64,000 nt of DNA from Liminaster sp017519885 (lineage in GTDB: Bacteria > Bacteroidota > Bacteroidia > Bacteroidales > UBA3663). Positions 43,216-52,052 of this stretch are shown piece by piece. A model generated the notes under the pieces. That model made no database searches. It was given only the letters and a program-made list of their open reading frames with translations, and was not told where the DNA came from. The stretch spans positions 40,644-104,643 of the forward strand of contig JAFWRO010000057.1 of assembly GCA_017519885.1 (NCBI GenBank), given 5' to 3'. How positions within the stretch are numbered: position 1 is the stretch's first letter; the number at the start of each line of letters is the position of its first letter. The translations under genes and the position numbers were made by a program.

Positions 43216-43640
43216 CATAACCATTCTTGGCACGGATTGGTTATGCCGCAGATCGTTCTATGACCATTTTGTGCCAGGATTGGTTATGCCGCAATCGTTC
43301 CATGACCATTCTTGGCGCAGATTGGTTATGCCGCAATCGTTCCATGACCATTCTTGGCGCAGATTGGTTATGCCGCAATCGTTCCATGACCATTCTTGGC
43401 GCAGATTGGTTATGCCGCAAATCATCCCATGACCATTCTTGGCACAGATTGGTTATGCCGTAATTGTTCCATGACCATTCTTGGCACAGATTGGTTATAC
43501 CGCAATCATTTCATGACCATTTTGGGCCGGAATTGGTTATGCCGCAAATCATCCCATGACCATTTTGCACCAAGAATGGTCATGCTCCCATCGAAGAATA
43601 ACCAATCTTGGCCAATCTTGGTCATGCGGCACTTTGATAA
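43216..43640. repeat. Nine-unit array of 42-43 bp with imperfect stem-loops
   Basis: Units start at 43216, 43259, 43301, 43343, 43385, 43428, 43470, 43512 and 43555. Each begins with CATGACCATT (or CATAACCATT), then about 10 nt such as CTTGGCGCAG, then ATTGGTTATG, a near-perfect inverted arm, then a spacer GCCGCAATCGTTC. The last unit has fully complementary arms (43555-43564 with 43575-43584). A tail to about 43630 repeats pieces in the opposite orientation. As 42 is a multiple of 3, a frame stays open through it, but this looks non-coding. Confidence 0.85.
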
Positions 43641-43755
43641 AGAAGATTCTGCTAACTGAGCTATTATCCGCAAAGAGATAAACTTTATTCAGCTTTCCAG
43701 CTATCTTTTCTCCTCCATCGGAAAGACTTTATTGCATTCGTTTTGCTTAAATGCT

Positions 43756-43787
43756 GAAGGCGCGACACCATACGATGCCGCGCCTTC
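43756..43787. terminator. Hairpin 1 with conserved 14-nt loop
   Basis: The stem GAAGGCGCG/CGCGCCTTC (43756-43764 with 43779-43787) closes the loop ACACCATACGATGC. It is followed on the plus strand by GGTTGTTTTATC. It is probably a terminator for the peptidase gene's read-through. Confidence 0.65.
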
Positions 43788-43920
43788 GGTTGTTTTATCT
43801 GAGGAGGAAGGATTCTTCTATGATTCGAAGCATTTTCTTTCGAGAAAGAGGCTTTATTGGCTGCCTAAAACCATAAAAATACAAATCTGCACTATTTGTG
43901 TACAGATGGTACCATAATAA

Positions 43921-43957
43921 AATGAGACGCAACACCACACGATGCTGCGTCTTCATT
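43921..43957. terminator. Hairpin 2 with the same 14-nt loop
   Basis: The stem AATGA.GACGCA with TGCGTCTTCATT (43921-43931 with 43946-43957, one bulge) closes the loop ACACCACACGATGC. It lies 28 nt after the stop of the fucosidase gene (minus strand). The loop differs from hairpin 1 at a single position while the stem is unrelated. Confidence 0.65.
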
Positions 43958-43984
43958 ATCGAAAGTATTTAATTCTTTGGGCTA

Positions 43985-45361
43985 TTATTCATCACAGGTC
44001 ATTCGCAAAGCGATGCCGTGTGTCTTGGATGCTTCTTTGGGGAGGGTGATGGTGACGGTGTCTCCCTTGACGGTGTAGCGGATGGAGCGGCCTGTGGCGA
44101 GGTTAACGATGCGTGAACCTTTCTTGGGCAAGTTGCCTTGCCACGATATTGTGGCGGGGATGCCTGTCGTGTCGTTGTTGGGGATGATGGCGTAGCGCGT
44201 GTGGCCGTTCTTGCTGGCGGTGAACCAGACGGACTTCTCGTCATTGGTGTAGATTGGAGTGGGGACGGTGCTGTAGATGGCTTCGCCATTGGCTTTGAGC
44301 CACTGGCCTATCTCGTGGAGACGTTCGACACTGCGGTCTTCGATGAGACCCTGCGGGGTGGGACCCACACCGAGCAGGAGGCTGCCACCCTTGGCAACGA
44401 TTTCGGAAAGGATAGCGAGGATGCGATTGACGGACTTGTACTGCGGATGGTCGTTCCAGCCCCAGTCCTGCGTGAGCGTGATGCAGCTCTCCCATGGTGT
44501 GAGGATCTGATGGTCGGGGATGGTCTGCTCGGGCGTCTGATAGTTCTCGAACTCGCCTCCGCAGGTACGATCGACGACGATGATGCCTGGCTGCAGGCGG
44601 CGGGCGTTGGCGACGATGCGCGGCAGGTCGATGTCCTCGCGCGGCGGCGTACACCAGCCGCCATCGAGCCAAAGGATATCGACGGGGCCATAGCCCCGCA
44701 TCAGTTCATCGACCTGGTCGTAGACATATTGCTTGTAGCGAGCCCATCGTTCGGGATAGTCCTTGATATTGTAGTTGTGATGGCGCGTGGGAGTGGCTTT
44801 GGCGGGCCACCAGTAGTCGGGACTGTGCCAGTCGGGCTTCGAGAAGTACATGCCTGCCATCAGCCCTTCGGCACGATAGGCATCCATAACATAGCGCAGC
44901 ACGTCGGCACGGGGATTGCCCCTGAAGCCGCTGTTGGTGACCTTGTAGTCGGTGGTGCGGGTGTCGAAGAGGCAGAAGCCGTCGTGGTGCTTGGTGGTGA
45001 AGACAACATACTTCATACCGGCTTCGCGCGAGACACGTGCCCACTGCGTGGGGTCGAACTGCGTGGGGTTGAAGTCGCGGCTGAGGCCCCAGTACCAGAG
45101 TTTCTCTTCCTCGTAGGTGCGGGTGGTGTCGGGCGTGATCCAGTCCTCGCTGGTAATCTGCCACGATTCGACCATACCGGGCACAGAATAGACGCCCCAA
45201 TGGAGGATGATTCCGAACTTAAGATCTTGCCAAGCCTGAAGTTTAGCAAGGACATCGGGTTCCTTGGGCCATTGATAGGGTTCTTCTTCGGTTTGAGTTT
45301 GGGCAGAGAGAGGGAGGAGGATGGTACAAAGAGTGATGAAGGTCAAGAGATGGTGTTTCAT
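43985..45361 (-). CDS. Secreted alpha-L-fucosidase, glycoside hydrolase family 29
   Basis: 458 residues with a signal peptide (to about residue 20, LLPLSAQ). The (beta/alpha)8 catalytic domain shows LKFGIILHWGVYSVPG, EAGMKYVVFTTKHHDGF and the nucleophile Asp233 in DILWLDGGW. The C-terminal beta sandwich starts near 370. It removes alpha-linked L-fucose from glycans such as mucin or plant polymers. It is a single gene between two hairpins, without adjoining SusCD. The general acid, variable in this family, is not assigned. Confidence 0.93.
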   Translation of the reverse strand: MKHHLLTFITLCTILLPLSAQTQTEEEPYQWPKEPDVLAKLQAWQDLKFGIILHWGVYSVPGMVESWQITSEDWITPDTTRTYEEEKLWYWGLSRDFNPTQFDPTQWARVSREAGMKYVVFTTKHHDGFCLFDTRTTDYKVTNSGFRGNPRADVLRYVMDAYRAEGLMAGMYFSKPDWHSPDYWWPAKATPTRHHNYNIKDYPERWARYKQYVYDQVDELMRGYGPVDILWLDGGWCTPPREDIDLPRIVANARRLQPGIIVVDRTCGGEFENYQTPEQTIPDHQILTPWESCITLTQDWGWNDHPQYKSVNRILAILSEIVAKGGSLLLGVGPTPQGLIEDRSVERLHEIGQWLKANGEAIYSTVPTPIYTNDEKSVWFTASKNGHTRYAIIPNNDTTGIPATISWQGNLPKKGSRIVNLATGRSIRYTVKGDTVTITLPKEASKTHGIALRMTCDE

Positions 45362-45382
45362 GATTTCTTGAAGGGGATAGAG

Positions 45383-45408
45383 GCTATAGTGACTATAGTA
45401 ACTATAAG
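45383..45408. repeat. 9-bp-period CTATAG repeat
   Basis: Three 9-bp steps, CTATAGTGA, CTATAGTAA and CTATAAGGA, in the fucosidase leader. Confidence 0.7.
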
Positions 45409-45420
45409 GATAAAAAATAA

Positions 45421-45462
45421 CTCATACCCAGCGTCTTCTCTTTTGAAGACGGTGGGTATGAG
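45421..45462 (-). terminator. Intrinsic terminator of the efflux operon
   Basis: An 18-bp stem (45421-45438 with 45445-45462, one mismatch, 6-nt loop) after the permease stop on the minus strand, followed there by TTATTTTTTA. Confidence 0.82.
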
Positions 45463-45475
45463 ATTGTCGGGGATA

Positions 45476-46765
45476 TTACTCGTAGCGGATGGCTTCGATG
45501 GGGTCGAGGTTGGCGGCCTTCTGGGCAGGGATGTAGCCGAAGACGATGCCTATGATGGTGCAGACCACGAAGCTAAGGATGACAGACCAGAACGGTACGG
45601 AGGTGGGGAGACCGAACAGGCTGGTGGCGAGCGCGGATATGCCGTAGCCCAGCAACACGCCTAACAGGCCTCCCGTGATACTTATGAGAATGGACTCGAT
45701 AAGGAACTGCACGGAGATATCGATGCTTCGGGCACCTACCGACATTCGAAGGCCGATTTCCTTGGTGCGCTCGGTGACCGACACGAGCATAATGTTCATA
45801 ATGCCGATGCCTGCGACAAGGAGCGAGAAGGCGGCTGCCACAACGAGGATGATGGTGATGGAGTCCATCGTTGATGACATTGTTTCCATCATCTCGGCTT
45901 GCGAGTGGATGGTGAAGTCGTCTTCGGCATCGTCCTTAAGCTTGTGGCTACGACGCAGTACCTCGGTAAGTTCCTCTATGGTCTGGTCGGTGGTCTCTTC
46001 GGTGAGTGACGAGACGTTGATAGTCTGGAAATAGGTTTGGGCGAGAAGTCGCTTCATAACCGAGGTGTAGGGCATGATCATGAGGTTGTCCTGATCCATA
46101 CCGAAGGAGTTGTAGCCTTTCGACTTGAGTACGCCTATGACACGGACGGGTGTGGATTTGAAGCGGATGGTCTTGCCGACGGGCGACTGTCCGTCGGGGA
46201 AGAGGTTATCGACAAGGGTCTTGCCGATGATGCAGACCTTGGCGGCAGTCTGTACGTCCTGCTCGGTGAAGCAGGTGCCGTCCTCGATTTCCCACTGCTT
46301 GATGTCCATATACTCGAGGCTTTCACCGTAGGCCGTGGTGTTGTAGTTGTTGGCACCGTAGATGGCTTGACCGCCCGACTGGACTTCGGGCGAGATGTAC
46401 TTGACGTATTTGCACTCGTTGCGGATAGCCTCGTAATCCTCTTGCTTGAGGGTCTGCATCGACGAGGGATCCATACGCACGCCGCCACGACGATCGGCAC
46501 CGGGACGTATCATGATGATGTTGGTGCCCATCTGTGAGATGTTCTTACGGACGGCTTCCTTGGAGCCTTGGCCGATGGACATCATGACGATGACGGCAGC
46601 CACACCGATGATGATGCCGAGCATGGACAGGAACGAGCGCGCCTTGTTGTTCGAGAGGGCCTTGATGGCCACCTTGAAGATCATACCGAGCAGGCTCTCG
46701 TCGCGATAGCGCCGGTATATGAGGAAGGCAACAACGAGGATGGCTATTAGGATGATGATGTTCAT
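45476..46765 (-). CDS. MacB-type ABC permease of the complete efflux operon
   Basis: 429 residues. It has an extra short N-terminal helix (IIILIAILVVAFLIYRRY), the first MacB helix (FLSMLGIIIGVAAVIVMMSI), a periplasmic core domain (about 70-300) and three C-terminal helices with NIMLVSVTERTKEIGLRMSV. It is the last gene of tolC-macA-ATPase-permease. The complex exports peptides, macrolides or lipids in family members; the actual substrate is unknown here. Confidence 0.93.
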   Translation of the reverse strand: MNIIILIAILVVAFLIYRRYRDESLLGMIFKVAIKALSNNKARSFLSMLGIIIGVAAVIVMMSIGQGSKEAVRKNISQMGTNIIMIRPGADRRGGVRMDPSSMQTLKQEDYEAIRNECKYVKYISPEVQSGGQAIYGANNYNTTAYGESLEYMDIKQWEIEDGTCFTEQDVQTAAKVCIIGKTLVDNLFPDGQSPVGKTIRFKSTPVRVIGVLKSKGYNSFGMDQDNLMIMPYTSVMKRLLAQTYFQTINVSSLTEETTDQTIEELTEVLRRSHKLKDDAEDDFTIHSQAEMMETMSSTMDSITIILVVAAAFSLLVAGIGIMNIMLVSVTERTKEIGLRMSVGARSIDISVQFLIESILISITGGLLGVLLGYGISALATSLFGLPTSVPFWSVILSFVVCTIIGIVFGYIPAQKAANLDPIEAIRYE

Positions 46766-46784
46766 ATTTTCTTTCTTTTTATCG

Positions 46785-46806
46785 TAGCTAACTATAGTAG
46801 CTATAG
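46785..46806. repeat. 9-bp-period CTATAG repeat inside operon
   Basis: The steps GTAGCTAAC, TATAGTAGC and TATAGAAAC lie in the 45-nt gap between ATPase and permease genes. Confidence 0.55.
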
Positions 46807-46810
46807 AAAC

Positions 46811-47563
46811 TCAGTCCTTCTTGGGAAGTTTCGCCAAAGCTTCTTCGGCGTTCAGGATGTTGTGGTTGATGGTGTCGGACTGCACCTGGCCGTCGCGAAG
46901 GAAGATGTTGCGCGAGGAATATTGGGCAATCTCGGGGTTATGGGTCACAAAGATGATGGTGTGGCCCTCGTTGTAGAGTTTCTGGAAGAGGACAAGCATC
47001 TCGAACGAGGTGCGGGTGTCGAGGTTACCCGTGGCCTCGTCGGCGAGGATGATGGTCGGGTCGTTGACGAGTGCACGGGCAATGGCTACACGCTGCATCT
47101 GACCACCCGACATCTGGTTGGACTTGTGCTCCAGACGGTCGCCGAGGCCGACTTCGACGAGTGCCTTGATGGCACGCGCGCGGCGTTCCTTGGGCTTGAC
47201 CTTGGCATTGTACATCAGGGGCAGTTCGACGTTCTCGACGGCTGTGGTCTTGGCCAGCAGGTTGTAGTTCTGGAAGATGAAGCCGATCTTGCGGTTGCGG
47301 AGCTTGGCGCGCTGATTGCTGCCCATCCTACGCACCGACACGCCATCGAGGAAGTATTCGCCCGAGGTGGGCGTGTCGAGGCAACCTATCTGGTTGAGCA
47401 GTGTGGATTTGCCAGAGCCCGAAGTGCCCTGGATGGTCACGAACTCACCTTCGTAGATCTTGAACGAGACACCACGGAGCGCATGGACCACTTCGTCGCC
47501 GACCTTGAAGTCGCGGCAAACGTCCTTGAGTTCGATGACGACTTTTCTATTGTCTTCGCTCAT
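46811..47563 (-). CDS. MacB-type ABC ATPase
   Basis: 250 residues. Walker A GTSGSGKST (about 43-51), Q-loop FIFQNYN, signature MSGGQMQRVAIARAL, Walker B IILADEATGNLD and H-loop IIFVTHNPE are all present. Unlike the ATPase at 22.4 kb it reads ADEATGNLD, not ADEPTGALD. It pairs with the permease encoded after it and the MacA adaptor before it. Confidence 0.94.
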   Translation of the reverse strand: MSEDNRKVVIELKDVCRDFKVGDEVVHALRGVSFKIYEGEFVTIQGTSGSGKSTLLNQIGCLDTPTSGEYFLDGVSVRRMGSNQRAKLRNRKIGFIFQNYNLLAKTTAVENVELPLMYNAKVKPKERRARAIKALVEVGLGDRLEHKSNQMSGGQMQRVAIARALVNDPTIILADEATGNLDTRTSFEMLVLFQKLYNEGHTIIFVTHNPEIAQYSSRNIFLRDGQVQSDTINHNILNAEEALAKLPKKD

Positions 47564-47566
47564 ATA

Positions 47567-47599
47567 TTGAGAGGTTTGAGGGTTCGAAGGTTTTGAGGG
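47567..47599. repeat. 9-bp-period TTCGAA-type repeat between macA and ATPase genes
   Basis: On the minus strand the steps read like CCCTCAAAA, CCTTCGAAC, CCTCAAACC and TCTCAA, filling the gap from the macA stop to the ATPase start. Confidence 0.7.
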
Positions 47600-48772
47600 T
47601 TAACGCCTGTTGTTACGTCCACGTGGGCCTGGCATGAACGGGTTGTTGTTCTGTTGTGGCATCTGGGCAGCAGCGGCATTGCCATCGTCGATGACGGCTT
47701 CGTTGATGACCTCCTGGCCTTCGCTGACACCCGAAGTGATCTGGGTGAAGATGCCGTTGGAAGCACCCACCTGGACAGGATATGCCTTGATGGTCTGACC
47801 ATCGCGATACCAGAGTTTGGGAGCACGGCCTTCGGCTGGCTCGATGACGTCACCCTTCATAAGGGCTGTCTCGCGGGGGAAGTAGCGTAAAGCCTTGGCG
47901 CTGACGCAGAGGACGTCGTGGAGTTCGAGAGTGAAGATTTCGACATTGGCGGTGAGGCCTGGCATCAACTTGAGGTCGGGGTTGGGTGCCGAGATGACCA
48001 CCTGATAGGTGACAACGTTGGAGGAAGTGGTAGCCTGCTGGCGAACCTGCGTGACATGACCTTCGAACTTGTCGTTGGGGAAGGCATCGACGGCAAAGGA
48101 TACGCGCTGACCTACCTTGACACCACCGATGTCGGCTTCGTCAACGTCGGCAATGACGCGCATGTCGGTGAGGTCCTGTGCTATGGTGAAGAGGGTAGGC
48201 GTGGTCATTGAAGCGGCCACGGTCTGGCCTTCCTCGACTTCGCGGCTGAGGATTACGCCGTCGATGGGCGAATAGATATAGGCGTAGGAGAGGTTGGTCT
48301 GTGCCTCCTGCACGCTGAGCTTCTGGGCATCGTAGGAGACACGTGCCTTGTCGTAAGAGAGGCGTGCCGACTCGAATTCATCGTCGGAGATGTATTGCTT
48401 GTCGTGCAGTTCCTTCATTCGGTTGAAGTTATTGCGCTGATATTCCATCTCGTTCTTGGCGCTTGAAAGCTGTGCGTTGGCACTGGCGAGGCGCGACTTG
48501 AGGTTGGTCTTGTCGAGCTCGGCGATGAGCTGGCCCTTCTTGACCTCGCTGTTGAAATCGACGTAGATCTTGTCGATGATGCCTGACACCTGGGTACCTA
48601 CCTCGACCTCGGTAACGGGTTCGATGGTTCCGGTAGCTGTGATACTGGTGAAGATATCGCCCTTTTGCACCTGCTCGGTGCTATAGGTCACCTTGTAGTC
48701 GTGGCCACCGCAGCTGGCGAGGATGGCGCAGCTGGCGAGGGCGAGGACGATGTTTTGGATTGTTGTTTTCAT
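47600..48772 (-). CDS. MacA-type periplasmic adaptor lipoprotein
   Basis: 390 residues with a lipoprotein signal (LASCAILASC, Cys21 acceptor). The lipoyl half-motif (GIIDKIYVDFNSEVKKGQ) is followed by a coiled-coil hairpin (about 85-160), the second lipoyl half (YSPIDGVILSREVEEGQTV), a beta-barrel domain and a membrane-proximal domain. The tail is Gln/Asn/Arg rich (NNNPFMPGPRGRNNRR). It bridges MacB and TolC in the periplasm. It is the second gene of the operon, 25 nt after tolC. Confidence 0.93.
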   Translation of the reverse strand: MKTTIQNIVLALASCAILASCGGHDYKVTYSTEQVQKGDIFTSITATGTIEPVTEVEVGTQVSGIIDKIYVDFNSEVKKGQLIAELDKTNLKSRLASANAQLSSAKNEMEYQRNNFNRMKELHDKQYISDDEFESARLSYDKARVSYDAQKLSVQEAQTNLSYAYIYSPIDGVILSREVEEGQTVAASMTTPTLFTIAQDLTDMRVIADVDEADIGGVKVGQRVSFAVDAFPNDKFEGHVTQVRQQATTSSNVVTYQVVISAPNPDLKLMPGLTANVEIFTLELHDVLCVSAKALRYFPRETALMKGDVIEPAEGRAPKLWYRDGQTIKAYPVQVGASNGIFTQITSGVSEGQEVINEAVIDDGNAAAAQMPQQNNNPFMPGPRGRNNRR

Positions 48773-48797
48773 ATTATTCTGGTTTTATATTATTCGC

Positions 48798-50114
48798 TTA
48801 TTGACCGGTATAGAAGTCGAGGAGTTCGAGGTCCATGAGAGCCGTGTATTTCGACTGGAGGGTCTCCTGCTTGGCGCGGAGGTAGTTGTTCTTTTCTGTT
48901 AGTAGGTCAATGACCGACTCAAGGCCGACGTTGTAGCGTTCCTCCATCATCTCGAAACTCTCCTTTGCCGAGGCTTCGCTGGCGATGGCGCTCTGGTAGC
49001 GCGACTGAGCGGAGAGGATGTCGAGGTGAAGCGAAGCGATGGTGTTCTGGAGTTTGAGCAGGGTGTTCTCCTGATTGAGCAGGGCGTTGCTCTGCTGGAT
49101 CTTGGCACGGTCGATGGCTGAGCGTGTGCGGCGATTGTCGAGGATGGGCACGGAGATGCTCACACCGATGTTTTCGCGCAAGTGGTCCTTGATCTGCGTG
49201 CCGAAGTCGCTCTTATATACATTGCCGTTGCTGGAGCTGACGCCACCATTGAGCGAGATGGAAGGCATATAGCCGGCCTTGGCAATCTTGGTCTGCAGTT
49301 CAGCTGCCTTGGTCTGCAATTCGGCTGCCTTGACGTCGGGCAGGTAGTTGAGGGCCATCAACTCGGCATCGGCTACCGATGGGATGATGGAGAGGACGTC
49401 CTCGTCGCTGAAGTCCTGGTAGTTGATGCTGAAGTCGGCATCGGGGCTGAGCTGGAGGAGCTGCTTGAGCGAAAGGATGTTGGAGGCCTCAGTGTTGCGC
49501 GCATTGACGAGGTTATAGGTATTCTGCTGTAGCTGGCTCTCCATCTGAGCAACATCGACCTTGGTGCCCTTGCCCACTTCCAACTTGGCCTTGGTGCGGT
49601 CGAGTTCACGCTGGGCAACAGCTACGATCTCCTCGTTGGTCTGCACACTTTCGTGGGCATAGAGGATCTGATAGTATGCCTGGATGATCTGCACCTGGAT
49701 GTTGTTGGCAGTCTGCTGGGCTTCGAGTTCGGAAGCCTGCTTGTTGATCTTGCTCTGCTTGAGCGAACGCCAGTTGGCGCTGCCGTCGAAGAGAGTCATA
49801 TTGGCCGAAAGGTTATACGAACCGTTGTAGGTGGGGTTCTTCTGCATGGCGTCGAACGTGGAATAGCTCTGGCTCTCGATCTTCTGGAACCCTAGCGATT
49901 GGGAGGAACTGAAGGAGAGGGACGGGAAGAGGGCAGCGCGGCTGGACTTGACGTCGGCCTCGGCACTCTCAACCGAATTCTGTGCCTGTTGTACCTGAAT
50001 GTTGTTCTCCAAAGCATAGGTAATGCAATCGCTGAGCGACCAACCCTGGGCTTGGACGGTGGTGAAGAAAGAAACAGACAGCAACAGGGCGGTCAAGGTA
50101 ATGAAGGGTCTCAT
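48798..50114 (-). CDS. TolC-family outer-membrane efflux protein
   Basis: 438 residues with a signal peptide (to about residue 22, TVQAQ). It shows the two-fold repeated OEP plan: WSLSDCITYALENNIQVQQA starts repeat 1, long helices with heptads follow, and the second repeat begins near 240 (LMALNYLPDVKAAELQTKAA). Trimers form the outer-membrane channel and periplasmic tunnel. It opens the efflux operon and could also serve the adaptor at 25.6-26.7 kb. Confidence 0.94.
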   Translation of the reverse strand: MRPFITLTALLLSVSFFTTVQAQGWSLSDCITYALENNIQVQQAQNSVESAEADVKSSRAALFPSLSFSSSQSLGFQKIESQSYSTFDAMQKNPTYNGSYNLSANMTLFDGSANWRSLKQSKINKQASELEAQQTANNIQVQIIQAYYQILYAHESVQTNEEIVAVAQRELDRTKAKLEVGKGTKVDVAQMESQLQQNTYNLVNARNTEASNILSLKQLLQLSPDADFSINYQDFSDEDVLSIIPSVADAELMALNYLPDVKAAELQTKAAELQTKIAKAGYMPSISLNGGVSSSNGNVYKSDFGTQIKDHLRENIGVSISVPILDNRRTRSAIDRAKIQQSNALLNQENTLLKLQNTIASLHLDILSAQSRYQSAIASEASAKESFEMMEERYNVGLESVIDLLTEKNNYLRAKQETLQSKYTALMDLELLDFYTGQ

Positions 50115-50124
50115 AATATATAAC

Positions 50125-50182
50125 TAACAATTAATAATTAACAATTAACAATTGGGAATTAGCAAATAACAATTAACAATTG
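50125..50182. repeat. 7-bp-period AATT repeat upstream of tolC
   Basis: About eight steps of AATT plus three bases (AATTAAC, AATTGGG, AATTAGC and variants) between the promoter at 50200-50230 and the tolC start. It would be transcribed as leader. A shorter copy lies at 61019-61049. Confidence 0.75.
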
Positions 50183-50199
50183 TCACTGGTTTTCGGGTG

Positions 50200-50230
50200 C
50201 AAATGTACAAAAAAAAAAATGGAACCCCAA
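50200..50230 (-). promoter_or_regulatory. Promoter of the tolC-macAB operon
   Basis: On the minus strand, TTG (50228-50230), a 20-nt spacer and TACATTTG (50200-50207). The leader to the ATG at 50114 is about 80 nt. Confidence 0.65.
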
Positions 50231-50406
50231 GGAATTCCATAATTTTTTTTTCGAAATTTGCATAAATTATAGTTTTGGACGCATTTATGCCCAAAATAAT
50301 TGTTAAATGTTAAATGTCAATTGTTAAAGGGGCATTTTTGTCATTTTGTACGCGATATTTGTTATTTTGTTGAAAAAATCTCACATTTTGTTGAAGAAGA
50401 AATGTA

Positions 50407-51993
50407 CTATTTCCCCCCATTTTGGAGCAAAAATGCCCTTGAGACGTATTTGCCGTCCTTATCGAAACCTTGCAGTAGGATGCGGTATGTTCCGGGGGTG
50501 GAAGGCGCGGTGAAAACGACGGGATGAGAGGCATCGAACACAACTTCGGGACACCAGACGACAGTGCCTGCCTGCGGGTCGGCAGGGGTGATGAAGTCGG
50601 GACGATCTTGCGGGAAACTATACGACACAAGATGGGAGGTGCGGTCGAGATTAAAGTTGGAAAGCAGGCCCTTCTGCGAGACGAAAGAGATGATGCCCCA
50701 ATAGGGAGTGTTGCCGAAGGTGTAGCGATCGGTGTAGATCATGACGTACTTGAGCAGACGGGCATCGTAGTCGAGGATTTCATCGATGTCGAATATGGGC
50801 ATACCGTCGAGCAGGACGAGGGCAGACCACTTGGAGTAAATGCGCATATCGGGGTCGAAGATGAAGAGCTGGTTGACGCCATGTACCTTGTCGCGCTTGA
50901 CGCCACGGACGAATTCGATGAGGATTTCGCGCACGCTCTTGAACTTGGTGTATTCGTCGAGGTCGTAGCTCCAGTGAGGTTCGCTGGAGAGGAGGTTGGC
51001 GCTGAAGACGAGAGAATCCTTGGAGAGCCATTCGGTGATTTCCTGTTCGCGCTGTGCACTTTCGGCACGGCGCTGCAGGTCGGCTTCGGTGCATCCTAAC
51101 TCGAGTTTGGGCAAGGAGAGCGGCAGTATCCTGGCAAAGGGCGAAACGAACTCCATGGCGACTGGATGTCCCTCGATGTCGTAGGTGTTGAGCATGGCAG
51201 GACGTCGGCCGTAGAGGTTGGAGGTGTAGTAGAGCCAGGTACCGTCGGGTTGCCACTGGCCGTCGAAGATGGCATTCTGTCGGCCTACCATAACGAGACG
51301 TGTCTGCGAAACGGTGGATTTAGCTTCGGTGGGACGGGCCAGAACGAGGTGTCCTTCGATTTCGGGGAGTAAAGGAGTAGTCGGCTGGCGGGTGAGCATA
51401 CGCCGATCGACGTGCAGATTGGAGTAGCCGGGCGACAGGAGGTCGTGCCTCATCACCGAGAGCGAGGAGAACAGAAGGTCGCCACAGAGTTCGGCAGGGA
51501 GTGCAACGGATTGTCCGGCCTGGCTGGTGAGGAATGTGGCCTGGCTGATGGCGGGAGGCAAGGGGATGCTGTCGGTGGGGAGGAAGATGATATCGTCGGC
51601 ACGCGACAAGTGGGTGGGGTTGACGATGGAGATGACCTTCGAGAAGAGCGCGTCGCTGGTGGTGAGGTCGAGGTTGCGCATGGCACGGGTATAGACCGTG
51701 AGCAGATAGTTGCCGCTATGGAGAGAGGCGGGCAGGGCAATGTCGGCCCAGCCGCGACCGGCGACCAGCGACACCAGACCTTGTGCACAGAGACGGTAGC
51801 TGTCGGAAATCTCGACGTAGGCCACGCAACTGAGCGAAGAAGGGCGCATATCGTCGTCAACAATGCACACGCTGACGTGAAGGCGTTCGCCAGTCAGATA
51901 AAGATCCTTGTCGGTGAGCGCCAGGGCACGCTCGGCAGCTCGGCACGGGAGGGTGCAGACGAGGAGAAAAAGAAATATGATACGCTTTGTCAT
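50407..51993 (-). CDS. Periplasmic protein with MG-like domains and a barrel-less TonB plug-like domain
   Basis: 528 residues from the ATG at 51993 (MTKRIIFLFLLV), which gives a signal peptide to about residue 21 (CRAAE). Early residues (ALTDKDLYLTGERLHVSV) resemble macroglobulin-type domains. Around 390-470 there is a plug-like stretch (ALVLLDGMPIFDIDEIL and IISFVSQKG) with no barrel after it. Third gene of an operon with a TonB receptor and a DUF4249 lipoprotein, 59 nt downstream of the latter. It may assist or regulate the receptor. Function is not established. Confidence 0.72.
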   Translation of the reverse strand: MTKRIIFLFLLVCTLPCRAAERALALTDKDLYLTGERLHVSVCIVDDDMRPSSLSCVAYVEISDSYRLCAQGLVSLVAGRGWADIALPASLHSGNYLLTVYTRAMRNLDLTTSDALFSKVISIVNPTHLSRADDIIFLPTDSIPLPPAISQATFLTSQAGQSVALPAELCGDLLFSSLSVMRHDLLSPGYSNLHVDRRMLTRQPTTPLLPEIEGHLVLARPTEAKSTVSQTRLVMVGRQNAIFDGQWQPDGTWLYYTSNLYGRRPAMLNTYDIEGHPVAMEFVSPFARILPLSLPKLELGCTEADLQRRAESAQREQEITEWLSKDSLVFSANLLSSEPHWSYDLDEYTKFKSVREILIEFVRGVKRDKVHGVNQLFIFDPDMRIYSKWSALVLLDGMPIFDIDEILDYDARLLKYVMIYTDRYTFGNTPYWGIISFVSQKGLLSNFNLDRTSHLVSYSFPQDRPDFITPADPQAGTVVWCPEVVFDASHPVVFTAPSTPGTYRILLQGFDKDGKYVSRAFLLQNGGK

Positions 51994-52052
51994 GGGGAGT
52001 TGGCGGAAGTGGGGGGGTAACCAGAGTTGATGGGAGTAGGCAGGAATTGTTA

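Noticed and set aside
43227..43463. 78-codon frame with 14-residue repeats
   Set aside because: The open frame results from the 42-bp period being divisible by three; no start signals and the frame breaks where unit length becomes 43.
43216..43640. CRISPR array
   Set aside because: The complete 42-bp unit is repeated, with no unique spacers of constant length and no cas genes.
43732..43917. 61-codon frame between convergent genes
   Set aside because: It includes the stem and loop of hairpin 1 and shows no homology or ribosome site.
44138..45664. 508-codon open frame antisense to the fucosidase
   Set aside because: It mirrors the GH29 gene in the opposite strand, has no recognisable domain and no promoter or ribosome site. 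High-GC codon use keeps the reverse frame open.
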